Of a stretch of DNA of 64,000 nucleotides, positions 1-10,746 are shown one piece after another. Positions within the stretch are counted from its first letter, which is position 1; each line of letters starts with the position of its first letter. Position numbers and translations under genes: made by a program. Below the pieces are notes generated by a model. The model worked only from the letters and a program-made list of their open reading frames with translations, was not told the origin of the DNA and searched no databases. Where the stretch lies: assembly GCA_013423385.1 (NCBI GenBank), contig BLZA01000023.1:1181782-1245781 (forward strand), given 5' to 3'. Origin of the DNA: Naganishia liquefaciens. Taxonomy: Eukaryota > Basidiomycota > Tremellomycetes > Filobasidiales > Filobasidiaceae.

Positions 1-40
1 TGTGACGATCCACGGGTCTGTCCAGTTTGATGTTTCACGC

Positions 41-974
41 TTAGACGACGGTACCGGCGTTCGAGGCGATACGCGGCCAGAGGTCGGCGCACTCCTTGGC
101 AACGGGACCGGTGATGGCGGATCCCTTCATTTCACCCTTCGGGTTGACTATCACACCGCTGTGAGAAGAGTATATCAGACCGCGAATAGAGCGGTGAAAC
201 GGATAAACGTACGCGTTGTCCTCGAAGTACAAGAACACACCGTCCCTTCTCCTCCAAGGCTTTCGCTGCCTGACAACGACGGCGGGCATGACCTTCTTCC
301 TCAATTCGGGCTTACCCTTCTTGACGGAAGCCATGACCTAAAAAACGATCCACAAGATCAGCTGCTAACTCTCCCCTAAGCGGCTTCTTGGGACTCACCA
401 TGTCACCGGCGGCGGCAGCCGGCAACCTGTTCAACCTGGCACCACACCCGACGACGGAGATGACGTACAGGTTCTTGGCTCCCGAGTTGTCAGCGCAGTT
501 CATGACGGCGCCGACGGGGAGGGCAAGAGTCATTCGGAACTTGGTACCGGTGGCGGCGGCTGAAAAGAGCAAGAAGCGTTAGTGAGGGTATATGTGGGAG
601 AGGGAGGGCAGAGGAAAACGCGTGGAATTGGGCGTCGGTTTCGAGGGTCTTTAGTCTGGTCTTCCTTTCCTTCAGGGTTCCGTCATCCTTCCATTGACGA
701 GCACTTTCCTAGTCGTAACTGATTGATTGTTGGCGCCCCGAAAAATCCATGTTGAAAGAAGGTTATTCTCTGCCGATTCCCGAGTTCGATTGAGCCAAAG
801 CCGTTGTCGTCCAGTCACCGATTCCACACTATACGGCTTTTCCCTCTTGCTTCCCAATAACCAGACCGGACCAGACCAGACCAAACTACCCAAACCGACC
901 ACCGATTCCACCCTTTTCCTCGACTCCTCCTTTTCTTCTCCAGAAACGGCGCGTCACATACACTTGGCGGACAT
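41..974 (-). CDS. RPL23: 60S ribosomal protein uL14 (Rpl23), 4 exons
   Basis: Large-subunit ribosomal protein uL14, 138 aa, against 137 in yeast. Exons in transcript order: 962-974, 399-559, 213-337, 41-158. Family blocks are plain: [48 protein letters not shown] and the C-terminal [19 protein letters not shown]. The start was set by a 13-nt first exon (MSAK plus one base) joined to the Ser of SAAATGTKF; this gives a family-like N-terminus that the second exon lacks. Intron 1 is 402 nt, the longest of any spliced model here, and carries a run of GGTCTG-like units. Intron 3 is 54 nt, in frame and stop-free, so an unspliced reading looks like one longer ORF with 18 extra residues. Confidence 0.96.
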
Positions 975-2355
975 CTTGCAGGTCTTTGATGGATGACTTG
1001 GGCTTGAAGCGTCCTATCCTCTTCTTCGCCGTCTTGTCCTCGCGCACGGGAGGACTTCAACACTGTCAACAGCAAACGTCGCGCACCGTTCGCTGGGAAA
1101 CTCGTCGTGGCTGGGCTGCGTCGTCGGCGGGGATGACGAGCGGCCCAGCGCCTGCAGCGAGGGAAGCGGTGAGCAAACGCGGCGGATGCGAGGAATGAGT
1201 GGGCCAGAGTCGGGTGTTTGCGCGCGGTGCTGGACAGAGATTTGCGCTTTAAGGGAGGTAGCGCGCTCCGTGTCTGTCATTGTCGCTCAAATCGAGACAG
1301 CTCGAGACTTTTGCTGTGTGGGTACACGGGTTTATTCGTGCCTCGAGGCAAATCCGGTGGTGCTTTTCGGGTTTCAGTATCAATGCCAATGCTGATCTCT
1401 GGTTTTTATTTGCTTCTTCTCATTTGTTTCTGAGAAGGACATCAAGTCATGAACGATGCGTTATCTGCAAGGCAACTCCCCAAGACACACATCTCGCCAA
1501 GATAATCATGAATCATAAGAATCATCGCAGCTGGCCGCTTTCCATCTAGACGGCCCCGTATCCAACGTGTTCCCGTTCAGTTCACTCTGAAAGGCTTTTA
1601 CAACACTTCATAAAAAAGCTCATGTTTGAACGAGGTTCTCTTCCTCTTGAATACAATAGGCTTGACATCCGCAAGACCGCCAGAATATCGTGTTCGGCAT
1701 TAGCAGTCCTCCTCTTATTTTGACTTTTTGCTGTGAGAATTGCTTACACCCTCCACTGGTAACTGCATAGATACATGGAGTTGTGAAGAGACCCTCTGTC
1801 CAAGAACGGGTCCTGAAAATGGGAGCATAACCGTCCATACCGCTAAGGTAGATAGGGGAACTATGATTAACAGCTGTGCGGGGAAGGTGGGCTGACGACA
1901 GCGAAATGGGGGGTTTATAGTACGGCGATTAATTTATTCGCATGTGAACCGACATGAGCGATACGACATTACACTACCGATTGCTAGTTGCAATAGGTCG
2001 ATAATGCGTGCCCTGAAACGCGTTCAGGCGCAGGCCGAAAGAGGACTTGCCCAACCTGAATACGCCATGCTTGGGCCCGTTCGGTCATTCAGAAACTCCC
2101 ATGTTTGTTCTATAGCCTACAGCATGTCGAGACCCCAACCGATTCATCATTCAAGCCTCAATGCAGCTCTCTGCTTGTAGTTCGTCGATGGAGAGGGGAA
2201 ATCTGAAACGCGGCGTGATAGAGGACGGCGGAAGCAAACAATTTCCCCTGAAAGGCGATCGAGAGACATGTCATGCTCGAGAGTGACCGAGTGTCTTCAC
2301 GAACAGTCATCTCTGCCGCTGTCACCTTCCATCCACCATCTTCTGGTTCTCCAAC
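975..2355. other. Intergenic region between RPL23 and POP4
   Basis: Divergent spacer of about 1.4 kb holding the promoters of the ribosomal protein gene (left) and POP4 (right). Short ORFs occur in several frames, but none has a recognisable domain, a convincing splice pattern or a consistent codon bias. I see no RNA gene or repeat. Confidence 0.5.
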
Positions 2356-3799
2356 ATGTCGAGAACTCCATCCGTAGCTCCCTCAGGTAGCGGTACACCG
2401 GCATTACCGCCAATTGACCAATACCGCACGCTCCCAAACGCGTTAAAGGTACGACCGCGTCCCAATTCCCACGAATCTCCGCTAACCTCTGTTTCAAAGC
2501 GTCCGCTCCGCTTCACACCGTCAAACCCAACAGGCGAACCGGACACCGCTCAATCATTGTTAGAAATCGGAAGCATCGCCTACACTGCCCGTCTCGCGTC
2601 GCGGAATCTACTTCTGGTGGATCCACCACCGATCGGCGCCGCAAAGGATGATGCAGCTCAGCGGGATGCGTGTGTCAAGAGGGGGAAGAAGAAGCTGGTA
2701 GATGCTGCTGCCGAGGAACGGGCGAAACGGAGGGCGAAGAAGAGGGGCAAAGTGGGAGTATTTGCGAGGGAGGAAGCGAGACGGAAGGGAGTGTGGGATG
2801 TCAAGTCTGGGGCGGTCATTCGGTAAGTCAAGTCGAGAAAGGTGGTGATACCGCGGTCGTAGGAGGGTACGGAGGTATGAGGTTGAAATACAAGGGCGGG
2901 TCAGAAATCGGGTCGCCTCTCGAGCGCATTTTCGTGCTTTTTTTCCTACGGTCTGTTTGCCGCTGTTTGACGTTGCAGAATTTTGCTATCGAGGGAGCAG
3001 GAAATGTAGCTGGAGCAGTTCCCCGTGTTCCTGCCCGTACATGGACGCCGCACCGTCTAGGCGGATTTGTAATCACCAACCGAATGATCCGAAGCGATGC
3101 TGTTCAACATTATTGACAATTCCGTCAACAGGTACGACCACCTCGTTCCACTCCACTACATGTACCTATCCTATCTCTCAGAAATGCTTCCCCTTCCAGC
3201 ATACCCGAAGCAGCCGCTAGCCGACCTGAAACTTCACGCTTCGGCGCCAGGCAAATTGGCGAATGGTCTTGCAACGGAACAGCTTTCTTCGCGGCTCGTT
3301 AAAGCTGATTTCACGGGAGCCGTCATCCGGGGTATGTCTCTTGAGGGCCTATATTGCCCGAAACTAATGCTTTACGCAGTCAAGAGAAGCAAGAACGCAT
3401 CGCTGATCGGACTCGAGGGGATCGTCGCCGTCGAGACGGCCGAGACGTTCAAGATCGTCACCGTTGAAAACGTCGTCAAAAGTAAGTCCGCTCTGCGAGC
3501 GAGTGACCTGCAACTAATCGCACGCCGCTTTAGTCGTACCAAAGTCCCATGCCCTCTTCACCATCACTTTCCCAGCCTACGCCTTCCCTACCTTGCCAAA
3601 TGCCCCATCCGCCTCTCAACCCGCCACTCCGGCATTCCTCGACTCGTTTCGTCAGGTGCCCAAGGTCCAGGTCGACATTCTCGGCTCTGCGTTCCGGTTC
3701 CGCGCGGAGGATAGGGCGGGGCGCAAGTTTAAGTATGGAGCGTGCGGGGGCGGATGGGGAGAGGAGTGGGTCGGGTTGGACATGTTTGGGTTGGAATGA
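2356..3799 (+). CDS. POP4: RNase P/MRP protein subunit Pop4 (Rpp29 family), 4 exons
   Basis: Pop4/Rpp29 is a protein subunit of nuclear RNase P and RNase MRP, which mature tRNA and rRNA. Exons: 2356-2822, 3132-3331, 3380-3481, 3534-3799, giving 344 aa. The C-terminal half carries the Sm-like Rpp29 fold: LVKADFTGAVIRVKRSKN, IGLEGIVAVETAETFKIVT, a VPK turn, and the final FRFRAEDRAGRKFK, which matches the conserved end of human RPP29 (FQLRSSERSAKKFK). The basic segment before it (KKRGKVGVFAREEARRKG then WDVKSG) parallels the human linker ending FDIKPEQ. The N-terminal ~110 residues are proline/serine rich and lineage specific. The first intron (309 nt) is long for this genome. The protein is longer than human RPP29 (220 aa), mainly at the N-terminus. 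Confidence 0.93.
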
Positions 3800-4864
3800 A
3801 GCGGTGGTGGTGAGTTCCGACGCGCATATTTGAAGGTCTCCGGGCTGATACATTGCTGCTGCTTGGTAGCGGTGGCTGGAGGGAATTCCGGCATTTCCAA
3901 GGCTCTTCTCCAGCTCTTGGACGGTCTTCGTGGTAGGCTAATCATTTCTCGACAAGGCGGAAGGTCTTTGCAACACTGTTCGCCGTGCCATTTGAGGCGT
4001 TTGTGACCAACGACGTTGCCGAGTTCGGAACGTTGTAAAATCAGAATCCGACCATCATCATGCCCAATGGACGCAACTTCGACTCATGCCAACAGGAACG
4101 CAGCCTCGGCCGATAGTGATGGCCACATCGCACAAGGCTCCCGTTTAACGTCAAGATTGGCCCTTGCGTCCATGCGAGATCAACACCCCGCACACACTCC
4201 GCACAATCGTGAAGTCTGGTCCAAATCAAAGGCACCATGCGAGCAACTCATACAATACAGCTTGAGTGGGAAGCCGTAGGCAGCATATCGCTTTCCAGGG
4301 TGATTATCACTACCGCTCTACCGATATCGAATCTCTCGGATCGGATTGACATCGAGCATGTTGCGATGAACATTGGAAGCCGATCCGCGATTCATACGGG
4401 ATCTGCGAAAGTCCCGTTTCTTTGCCTCGCGACTTCCATTCGACAAGTACCCACCATTACAAAACTACCGCTACTCGAATTGCGTCTGCTTCAAGAAAGT
4501 GCAGCAGACACTTCCAGTTCAGAAATCAATATCAGTTTGTCCATGGCTCACAACTTGGACCTCCCTTCATTTACACGGCGAAAGTCGCCTGCTCAGCGGG
4601 GTCGAGAAATAAAGGACCAACTGCCGGATATCGCTTTGCTTTGTTGATGCAAAGGGACCACGCGTGAAGCCGAAACCTTGGGACACACGCTTTGCGTGAC
4701 ATGTGTGACTGGACAAGATTATAAGTTGAACGTCGAGATAATCTCACAAGTCTCCGGTAGCAGTCCAGCCACAGTCAAAAGGATACCAAAAGCCAAACTC
4801 CGATAAGCTTCTCTAAACAACCTTCCCAATCGATCTTCGGCATTATCTTCCGAGTTACGACACT
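3800..4864. other. Intergenic region with unresolved coding-like frames
   Basis: No gene could be supported. Between about 4230 and 4670 all three plus frames stay open for 80-136 codons, and one of them reads naturally near its end (GPPFIYTAKVACSAG), but I could not build a spliced model or recognise a family. It could be an unrecognised spliced gene, a decayed gene or chance. A TATA-like stretch at about 4718-4727 lies upstream of the next gene. Confidence 0.4.
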
Positions 4865-5251
4865 ATGGCCAATGTAGCATCTGTACTTGAAGGTCCGACG
4901 GCCGACTCCACGTCTTCTCCATCACCGAGCTCCCCTTCACTGGGAATGGACGACAAACAGAAGACCATCGCCATCATCGTCTTGCTTGCAGCGGTGGCCA
5001 TCTTGATGGGACTTTCCGTCTACCTTGCGATCCACACTTGCGCCGTGAAGAGAAGGTTGACGCGAGAAATAAAAGAGCAGGCAGACATTGATGCCAAGGT
5101 GGCGGACACCATGAAGCGCGAAGTCGAACAACAAAGTCAGAATTTGATGCAGATGAGCCAGGCTACGATGGCGCGCAATCTGGGTAATCCATACCTCGAG
5201 CCTTCTGAGACGCCGGTAGAGAAAAAGCGTGGCTGGTTTTGGAAGAAATGA
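4865..5251 (+). CDS. Orphan single-pass membrane protein, 128 aa
   Basis: Not a family I recognise. A single open exon encodes a serine/proline-rich N-terminus (about residues 10-30), one clear membrane span of about 22 residues (AIIVLLAAVAILMGLSVYLA, ~38-58), then a basic stop-transfer patch (KRRLTREIKEQ) and a polar, probably coiled helix rich in K, E, Q and M. The C-terminus is KKRGWFWKK. The ATG follows ...GACACT and lies ~140 bases after a TATA-like stretch. By the positive-inside rule the long C-terminal tail is probably cytosolic. It is one of several orphan membrane proteins between 4.8 and 23 kb. Confidence 0.6.
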   Translation: MANVASVLEGPTADSTSSPSPSSPSLGMDDKQKTIAIIVLLAAVAILMGLSVYLAIHTCAVKRRLTREIKEQADIDAKVADTMKREVEQQSQNLMQMSQATMARNLGNPYLEPSETPVEKKRGWFWKK

Positions 5252-6033
5252 TCTGGCGGTAATCTAATAGATGCCGAAGGCTAAAAAGATACATATCAGT
5301 GACGGAAAATTCACTTTCGTGGCATTTCGGCTTGACCCTGTCTTTCGCATCTTTCTATTCACTCCGGGCCTCGATGACCCGTTAACGCCAGAAATATGCA
5401 GGGATGCAGAATTACTTTCTGTTGTTCAGCTCTGTTTATGGCGGCTTGAGCGTATCGCAGAGCAGTGAAAATGGATCCTCCGGCATAGCTGGCTGGCCTT
5501 CCATGATCATTTGTCTATGAGTTGTAATGTCTAAAAAGAAAGGAATTACTTATTGCTCCTTTGAGACCACTTTGCTTATATTGCCGTGCTGCTCATCGTC
5601 CGCGTCTGAATCCTTTCATCGCGACTCGCACACCTTTCAATCCCGTACTCTCCCTGAGGCATCAAAGGCTGACCCCCGGAGATCCCATGTTCGGGAGCTA
5701 GGTAATATTGAGCGGAAAGACACCCGGATGCTACTAATAGTATGGATTCAGCGATGTAAGGGCATTTTGAGCAGTACGGTCCAGGGTGGACAGGAATTGT
5801 CAACGTTGATCAAACTCTCTGGTCGACTCCATTGAGCGACACAACAAAAGCCGTGTTCGTGTCAGAAGACTTTAAGCTTGATTTAGAAGTGTAAGCCAGC
5901 ACCAACTATTGGCTCGAGAGAAAAATGACAGGGATTTCAGCGGTAAGGGAATTATTTTCTCATCTGCCCTGTGGTCTGCTGACATGTTGACTTCCCTTTG
6001 ACCTTCACTTGCGAACGAAAACGATAACCTCAA
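5252..6033. other. Intergenic region
   Basis: No gene, RNA or repeat could be supported. It contains short unconvincing ORFs and probably the 5' end of the next small gene, whose first exon I could not place. Confidence 0.4.
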
Positions 6034-6234
6034 GTGATCCTCAAGCGCGACCCTTCAGCTGTATCTTCCAGTGAAGCAGCTCCCGGAGAGTCTAACAAGA
6101 CGGGCCTGATAGTGGGATTAGTTATTGGCATTGTAGCCATCGGCGCTGGAGGTTGGGCCTTCATAAGCCATAGGAAGAGGAAGAAGGCGGCGCTGACAGA
6201 GAGATATTCAAATAACGATTCAGCTGTACCTTGA
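6034..6234 (+). CDS. Orphan small membrane protein, 5' end unresolved
   Basis: A short frame encodes a KRDPSAVSSSEA leader, a glycine-rich membrane span (TGLIVGLVIGIVAIGAGGWA), a basic HRKRKK anchor and a short polar tail. The frame opens without an ATG, directly after a possible splice acceptor (ctcaag at 6028-6033), so a first exon upstream is likely and the true start may be spliced. The arrangement (KR-D/E, serines, N-x-GLI, glycine-rich span, lysine/arginine cluster) resembles the minus-strand gene at 13399-13638 and the two may be paralogs. No known family. Confidence 0.4.
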   Translation: MILKRDPSAVSSSEAAPGESNKTGLIVGLVIGIVAIGAGGWAFISHRKRKKAALTERYSNNDSAVP

Positions 6235-6998
6235 GATGGATGGGCCACTAGAAGGCGAAACGTAAACCGGGAAAACGAATGCAGAGATATACCTATTGTG
6301 CCTGGCCGACCAGAAGACTGGTGATCGATAGTGTCAGCAGGTTTCGGTGTTGTGGCCTGGGATCCAGCCATTTGACCGGCCATGGAGGTCAATGTGCGTC
6401 AGATCCTCGCGAACAGCTTCGAATGCATTCTGGAAGCACAGAAGAGCTGTATTTGAAAATCAGCCGGGGATTGGCACCCTCTGTTGTAACGTTTCGAGCT
6501 CTCGTGACCATCCGCCCTCATGGGAGATGTTCAATCGTGCATCTAAACCGCGGCTTACTACCGTAAAACAGGGATAACCAGACGCATAGCAGCAAACCGG
6601 ATACTCCGACCATAATGGATTGATGATGCGACTGAGACCGCGACTGCAAGTTATTAGCTGCCCCGCTTGTGGAACAGATCGATGGGATTTGGTGCCCCGC
6701 TTGCGGCCTTTCCGCTAGCTCACGTCCACCCGCATAGCAAGTATGTATACACCGATGCTTCAGTTTACATGGTTGTTCGGCTGGAGAATGCGTATTCGGT
6801 GACTGGCACAATTCCATCATGGGCTCCCGAGGACCGCATGAGATCCGATGTCCGCCTCGATAAAGAGAGTCGGGAGCCGTTCGAGCTGGTCTGTGAGTCC
6901 AAAGCCTTTGTTGGCTTCAGCTCGGCACGCATTGACTATCCTTCCAAAGAAACATCTGAAAGTACTTTGCCCTCACATCTCATCCCATCATCTCCTTC
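6235..6998. other. Upstream region of the L-arabinitol dehydrogenase gene
   Basis: Presumed promoter and 5' UTR of the dehydrogenase. Overlapping short ORFs exist on both strands; one on the minus strand (6518-6820) contains a hydrophobic run but has no other sign of being a gene. Confidence 0.45.
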
Positions 6999-8354
6999 AT
7001 GTCCTTCGGCAATGTCAATGCCGAACCTCGCAAGGTCAACTTCGCCTTGAAGGTCACCCCTGATCACCGGATATACATGGAAGAGATCCCCTATCCAATC
7101 GCCAAATCGGATGAAGCTATAGTTCATGTCAAGGCGACAGGGTGAGCGTCGGACAGCAAGACGCTCAGAGATCCGGCTTGCCGATTAGTCAAGGCTAATG
7201 GCTTGCGTCTGCTAGGATTTGCGGCTCCGATATCAAATTCTGGAAATCTGGGGGTATCGGAGACTACACGATCGAAAGCGATCTCGTTTTGGGTCACGAG
7301 TCGTCGGGGATCGTCTTGTCTGTCGGCTCAGAAGTCACTACGCTCAGAGTAGGGGACAGAGTCTCCATTGAACCTGGTGTTAGTTGTTGGGCATGCGGTC
7401 AGTGTAAAACCGGCAGGTACAACTTGTGTCCAGATGTGCAGTGAGTATCTGGTCTGGCAGATCTGGTCGCGTCGTACCAATGATTGACCCTTCCCCGATT
7501 AGATTCTCGGGCACTCCGCCCACTCATGGGACTCTTGCTCGTTACATTGCGCACAAAGCTTCCTTTCTCTTCAGGTGAATTCTTCGGCATCGGCACCCGA
7601 GAGCGTTCTGCGGACTCATGTGTTCGTGCAGGATTCCGGACAACATGTCATATGCTACCGCAGCACTCGTCGAGCCCATTTCTGTCGCACTCGGCGGTGT
7701 CCAACGAGCACAAGTCAGATTCGGTCAGCCGGTGGTAATCTGTGGTGCAGGACCAATCGGTCTCAATGCCCTTGCCATCGCTCGCACCGCCGGCGCATAC
7801 CCTATTCTCGTCACAGACATCGCTGAACACAAGCTGGAACGCGCTCGAGAAATGGGAGCGGATTTGACCCTGTGCTGTTCCACGTTCCGGGACGGGAAAG
7901 AAATTGGTCGTCGGATTCGGGAACTGTTCGATACGGTTGAAAAGGGACTTGAGCCAGAGGTGGCACTAGAGTGCACAGGAGCGCAGACCAGTTTTTACGG
8001 TGCGGGATATGGTGAGTTTATCAGACTGACTATACACCAATGGCTTATCCTGTCTGAACCATTGAATCCCAATTAGCGTTGAAGTCAGGTGGCGTCCTGA
8101 TGGAGATTGGCAACGGTCACAACGAGCAAATGATCCCGCTGCAAAACCTGTCCATGCGCGAAGTCGACGTACGATTCCTCTTCCGATACGTCAATACATG
8201 GCCGCCGGTCATTCGTATGCTGTCTGCCGGAAAACTCCAAGGAGTCGAAGAGATGATAACCCACACATTTAACCTGGAGGACGCGGTTGCCGCGTTTGAA
8301 TTAGCGGCTGATTCCAATGGCGGCTCTGTCAAAGTTCAGATAGTAGATATGTGA
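6999..8354 (+). CDS. L-arabinitol 4-dehydrogenase (zinc MDR family), 5 exons
   Basis: Predicted NAD-dependent oxidation of L-arabinitol to L-xylulose in fungal L-arabinose catabolism. Exons: 6999-7141, 7216-7440, 7503-7574, 7632-8011, 8077-8354 (365 aa, usual length). Catalytic zinc ligands sit in TGICGSDIKFW and LGHESSG; a four-cysteine structural zinc loop follows (CWACGQCKTGRYNLC); the NAD-binding Rossmann motif is VVICGAGPIGLNALA. Several segments favour L-arabinitol dehydrogenase over xylitol or sorbitol dehydrogenase: the SGTPPTHGTLARY stretch, LECTGAQTS, and REVDVRFLFRYVNTWP near the C-terminus, which mirrors REVDIQLQYRYSNTWP as I recall it from Neurospora. Xylitol or sorbitol dehydrogenase remains the alternative. 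The gene is tail to tail with an aldo/keto reductase that could act one step earlier. Confidence 0.9.
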
Positions 8355-8839
8355 TACCAATCGGTTCAATCTGAAAGTCCTTTTTAACGTGTTTTACGAC
8401 CGACTGCTATCCTGTGAGAACCGGTATGCGGCCATGTATCGAGCGAAATAAAGCCTGGGTCGAAAAGATTCACACATCAGGGAAAAGGAGACTATTACCT
8501 TGACAGTGGGATTGCCACGAAACCTGACGCGGCTACAAATCTCCAATAGGCTTGGTAAAGGCATCCAGCTAGGCACCCCCGGATCACGGTAGTTTATCTA
8601 ATGTGACATCGGAACCATCAATATCCCAAAAACGACGAGCTTTGGGCAGAGCGTGTGGGAAAGTGAAAAGCTGGTTTCCGCGCAATGGAACCGAGCAGCC
8701 TCTGCGTCCATTTCGAGCGTGAGCATAAAGTCCGTAAAAACAAGGTCCAGAATCTTTACGGCATCCAGCAGACAATCGCACAATCTGATTCATGCCATTT
8801 GTACCTTGAATCTATCATCCTACTATTGCTTTCCAGATT
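8355..8839. other. Convergent intergenic region
   Basis: Spacer between the 3' ends of the dehydrogenase and the aldo/keto reductase. It should hold both 3' UTRs. No ORF or repeat of note. Confidence 0.5.
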
Positions 8840-10266
8840 TCACCAAACCTTAACACTCGCTCCCTTCTCTTCAGGACTGTCGAAGACGTCGATGTCCCAC
8901 TGCGGATGGTACAGGTAGGGCGTGTTGTATCTCATGGGATTGTTCTTACCCAATTCTGTGATCGTGTCGACGTGTCTTCTGTCGAGCTCGATCTCCTCTG
9001 CAGGCGTGCCAATGGCATTAGTCTTAATGATTCTCATTCCTCTTTCCCGCTGATACACTCACGGAAATTGCTCTCAATCCTGCTCGGTGTCACACTCTTG
9101 GGAATCACGCTGAATCCCTTTGCCAAGATCCAAGCGATCAAAACCTGCGCGGGGTCCGCCGGGATCTCTTCCGCGATTTTCTGGACTTGCTCAGAGTCTA
9201 CAATCCTTGGCTGTCCCGTGATGTTATTTCCGAGGGGCGAATATGCGGTAAAGTGGATTCCTTTAGCTTTCCCATACGCTGAATACGCGTAGCCAAGATT
9301 TAGCTTCCATTGAGTCTCGTATGTAGGCGAGGAGCAGCTGACCTTCCAGTCCTTTTTGTTGCAAACCCGGATGAGCCTCTATCTGACAGACAGCAGGTAT
9401 CGCCCCGGTGGCGTCAATGATCATCTCCAAATGCTTCTCGGTGAAATTGGAGACACCAATGGCACGGATCTTGCCCTTGCCATTCGCGTACAACTCCACG
9501 ACGGCTTTCCAGGTATCGACGATGCTGGGTGCTTGACGGTCGATGATGGTTTGAGATCCATCTGACGTGAGCGGCGAGAGGTCGGGGCCGGGCTGAAACG
9601 GGACAGGCCAATGCTTTTGAGTTAAGCGACGTGAGTCTCAGCGATATTGTTCACGATGCAGTCGCCGCTTACGATCAACCAAAGGTCCAAGTAGTCTGTT
9701 CCCAACTGCTTTAAGGTCAACTCCAAGTCTTTCTCAACAAGCTCTGGTCGATGGGAATTATTCCATAGCTAAAGAATCACCAGAGCGCCAGTTAGTCCAA
9801 TCCTTGCAGCCTGCTGATGATGATTTGCCTTGGAAACCAAAAAGATTTCCTCGCGTGGAACTCCCGAGTTTTTGATACCCCGACCGACTTCCTCTTGATT
9901 CTGGTAAATTAAAGCGGCATCGATATGCCTGACAATGAAGAGCAATATTTCAGCTTCGGCAGTCTGAGGAGGTGACTGCGATGAATCCGAGACCTACCGG
10001 TACCCGCTTTTCAATGCGTGCTCTACCGCTTTCTCCACCTGGCCTGCCGGAGACTGCCATGTCCCGAGTCCGAGCTGTATGAAAGTCGGCGTTCAGAGGC
10101 GCTTTTCAGCAGAGAACCAGTACTTGCGACTCACACGTGGCATCTGATCATCAAGGCAAGAAATGTAGTGTCAGCAAATGGCCTCGACGGTTCAGTATGC
10201 AAAGGCGCGAACACGGATGCTCACCTGGACGCCATTATTCAGCGTGATCGTCTGTTGCTTCGACAT
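8840..10266 (-). CDS. NADPH-dependent aldo/keto reductase, 8 exons with a 9-nt microexon
   Basis: Reduces aldehydes or aldoses with NADPH; 322 aa, normal for the family. Exons in transcript order: 10225-10266, 10135-10143, 9998-10074, 9829-9928, 9673-9768, 9343-9613, 9063-9278, 8840-8997. The tetrad is visible: Asp and Tyr in [10 protein letters not shown], Lys in FLVSK, His in LIHWPV; cofactor motifs [11 protein letters not shown] and [11 protein letters not shown] follow. The VTPSRI form resembles Gcy1/glycerol-dehydrogenase-like reductases more than classical xylose reductase (IPKSN), so the substrate could be glycerone, an aldose such as L-arabinose, or a general aldehyde. Exon 2 is only nine bases (Met-Pro-Arg) and restores the NNGVQMPRLGLGTW start of the barrel. 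The intron after FLVSK (9769-9828) begins GC rather than GT. Confidence 0.93.
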
Positions 10267-10746
10267 GTTGCCTTGATTGTCTGCAACGGGCCCGAGGTCG
10301 GACTTGAGCTATTCCGCATGCTGGCGTTTAAAAATGTGCAACCAGCAATGGTCCAGGGTCTCTCCTTGCGTCCGAATGACCAATTCTCATTCAACGAGAG
10401 AAACTTGCGTTCTCGACGACGGCACAACCGCCTGCCCCGCTTTCCCCCATGCGGCCCCGCTTCGGTCCTCGGCGTGAAGATGATAGTGAAACACGCGCGG
10501 TCCACTAACAACCAGAAGTGCATCGCGTCCTTCCACATTGGCTTGTCGGAGCGATCATCGTCCCCCGCAGGGAGCTCGTCTCAGCTTGGGAAGAGTCGCG
10601 GCGGCTGAATGCGACCTTTCTCTTTCACCCGTCGGTCATCACCGGTTGGTCGCCGGATGCCCATCTTTATAACGAAGCTGTCGTCCCTCCACCATCGAGG
10701 ATTGGCCTGACGGCAAGTCCATCGTTCGAGCTCATTACCAGACAGC
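10267..10746. promoter_or_regulatory. Shared divergent promoter region
   Basis: 480 bases separate the start codons of the aldo/keto reductase (minus) and the Sde182-like gene (plus). A head-to-head pair this close probably shares upstream control. I could not assign specific factor sites with confidence. Confidence 0.45.

Noticed and set aside
4237-4647. 136-codon plus ORF
   Set aside because: Composition does not look like a single real frame and two other frames are also open; kept as an unresolved region instead.
6030-6392. 120-codon minus-strand ORF
   Set aside because: Antisense of the small plus-strand membrane protein; the plus reading gives the more natural span and basic anchor.
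6518-6820. Minus-strand ORF with a hydrophobic stretch (SGLLLCVWLSLFYG)
   Set aside because: No supporting start, splice or family features, and it lies in the promoter of the dehydrogenase.
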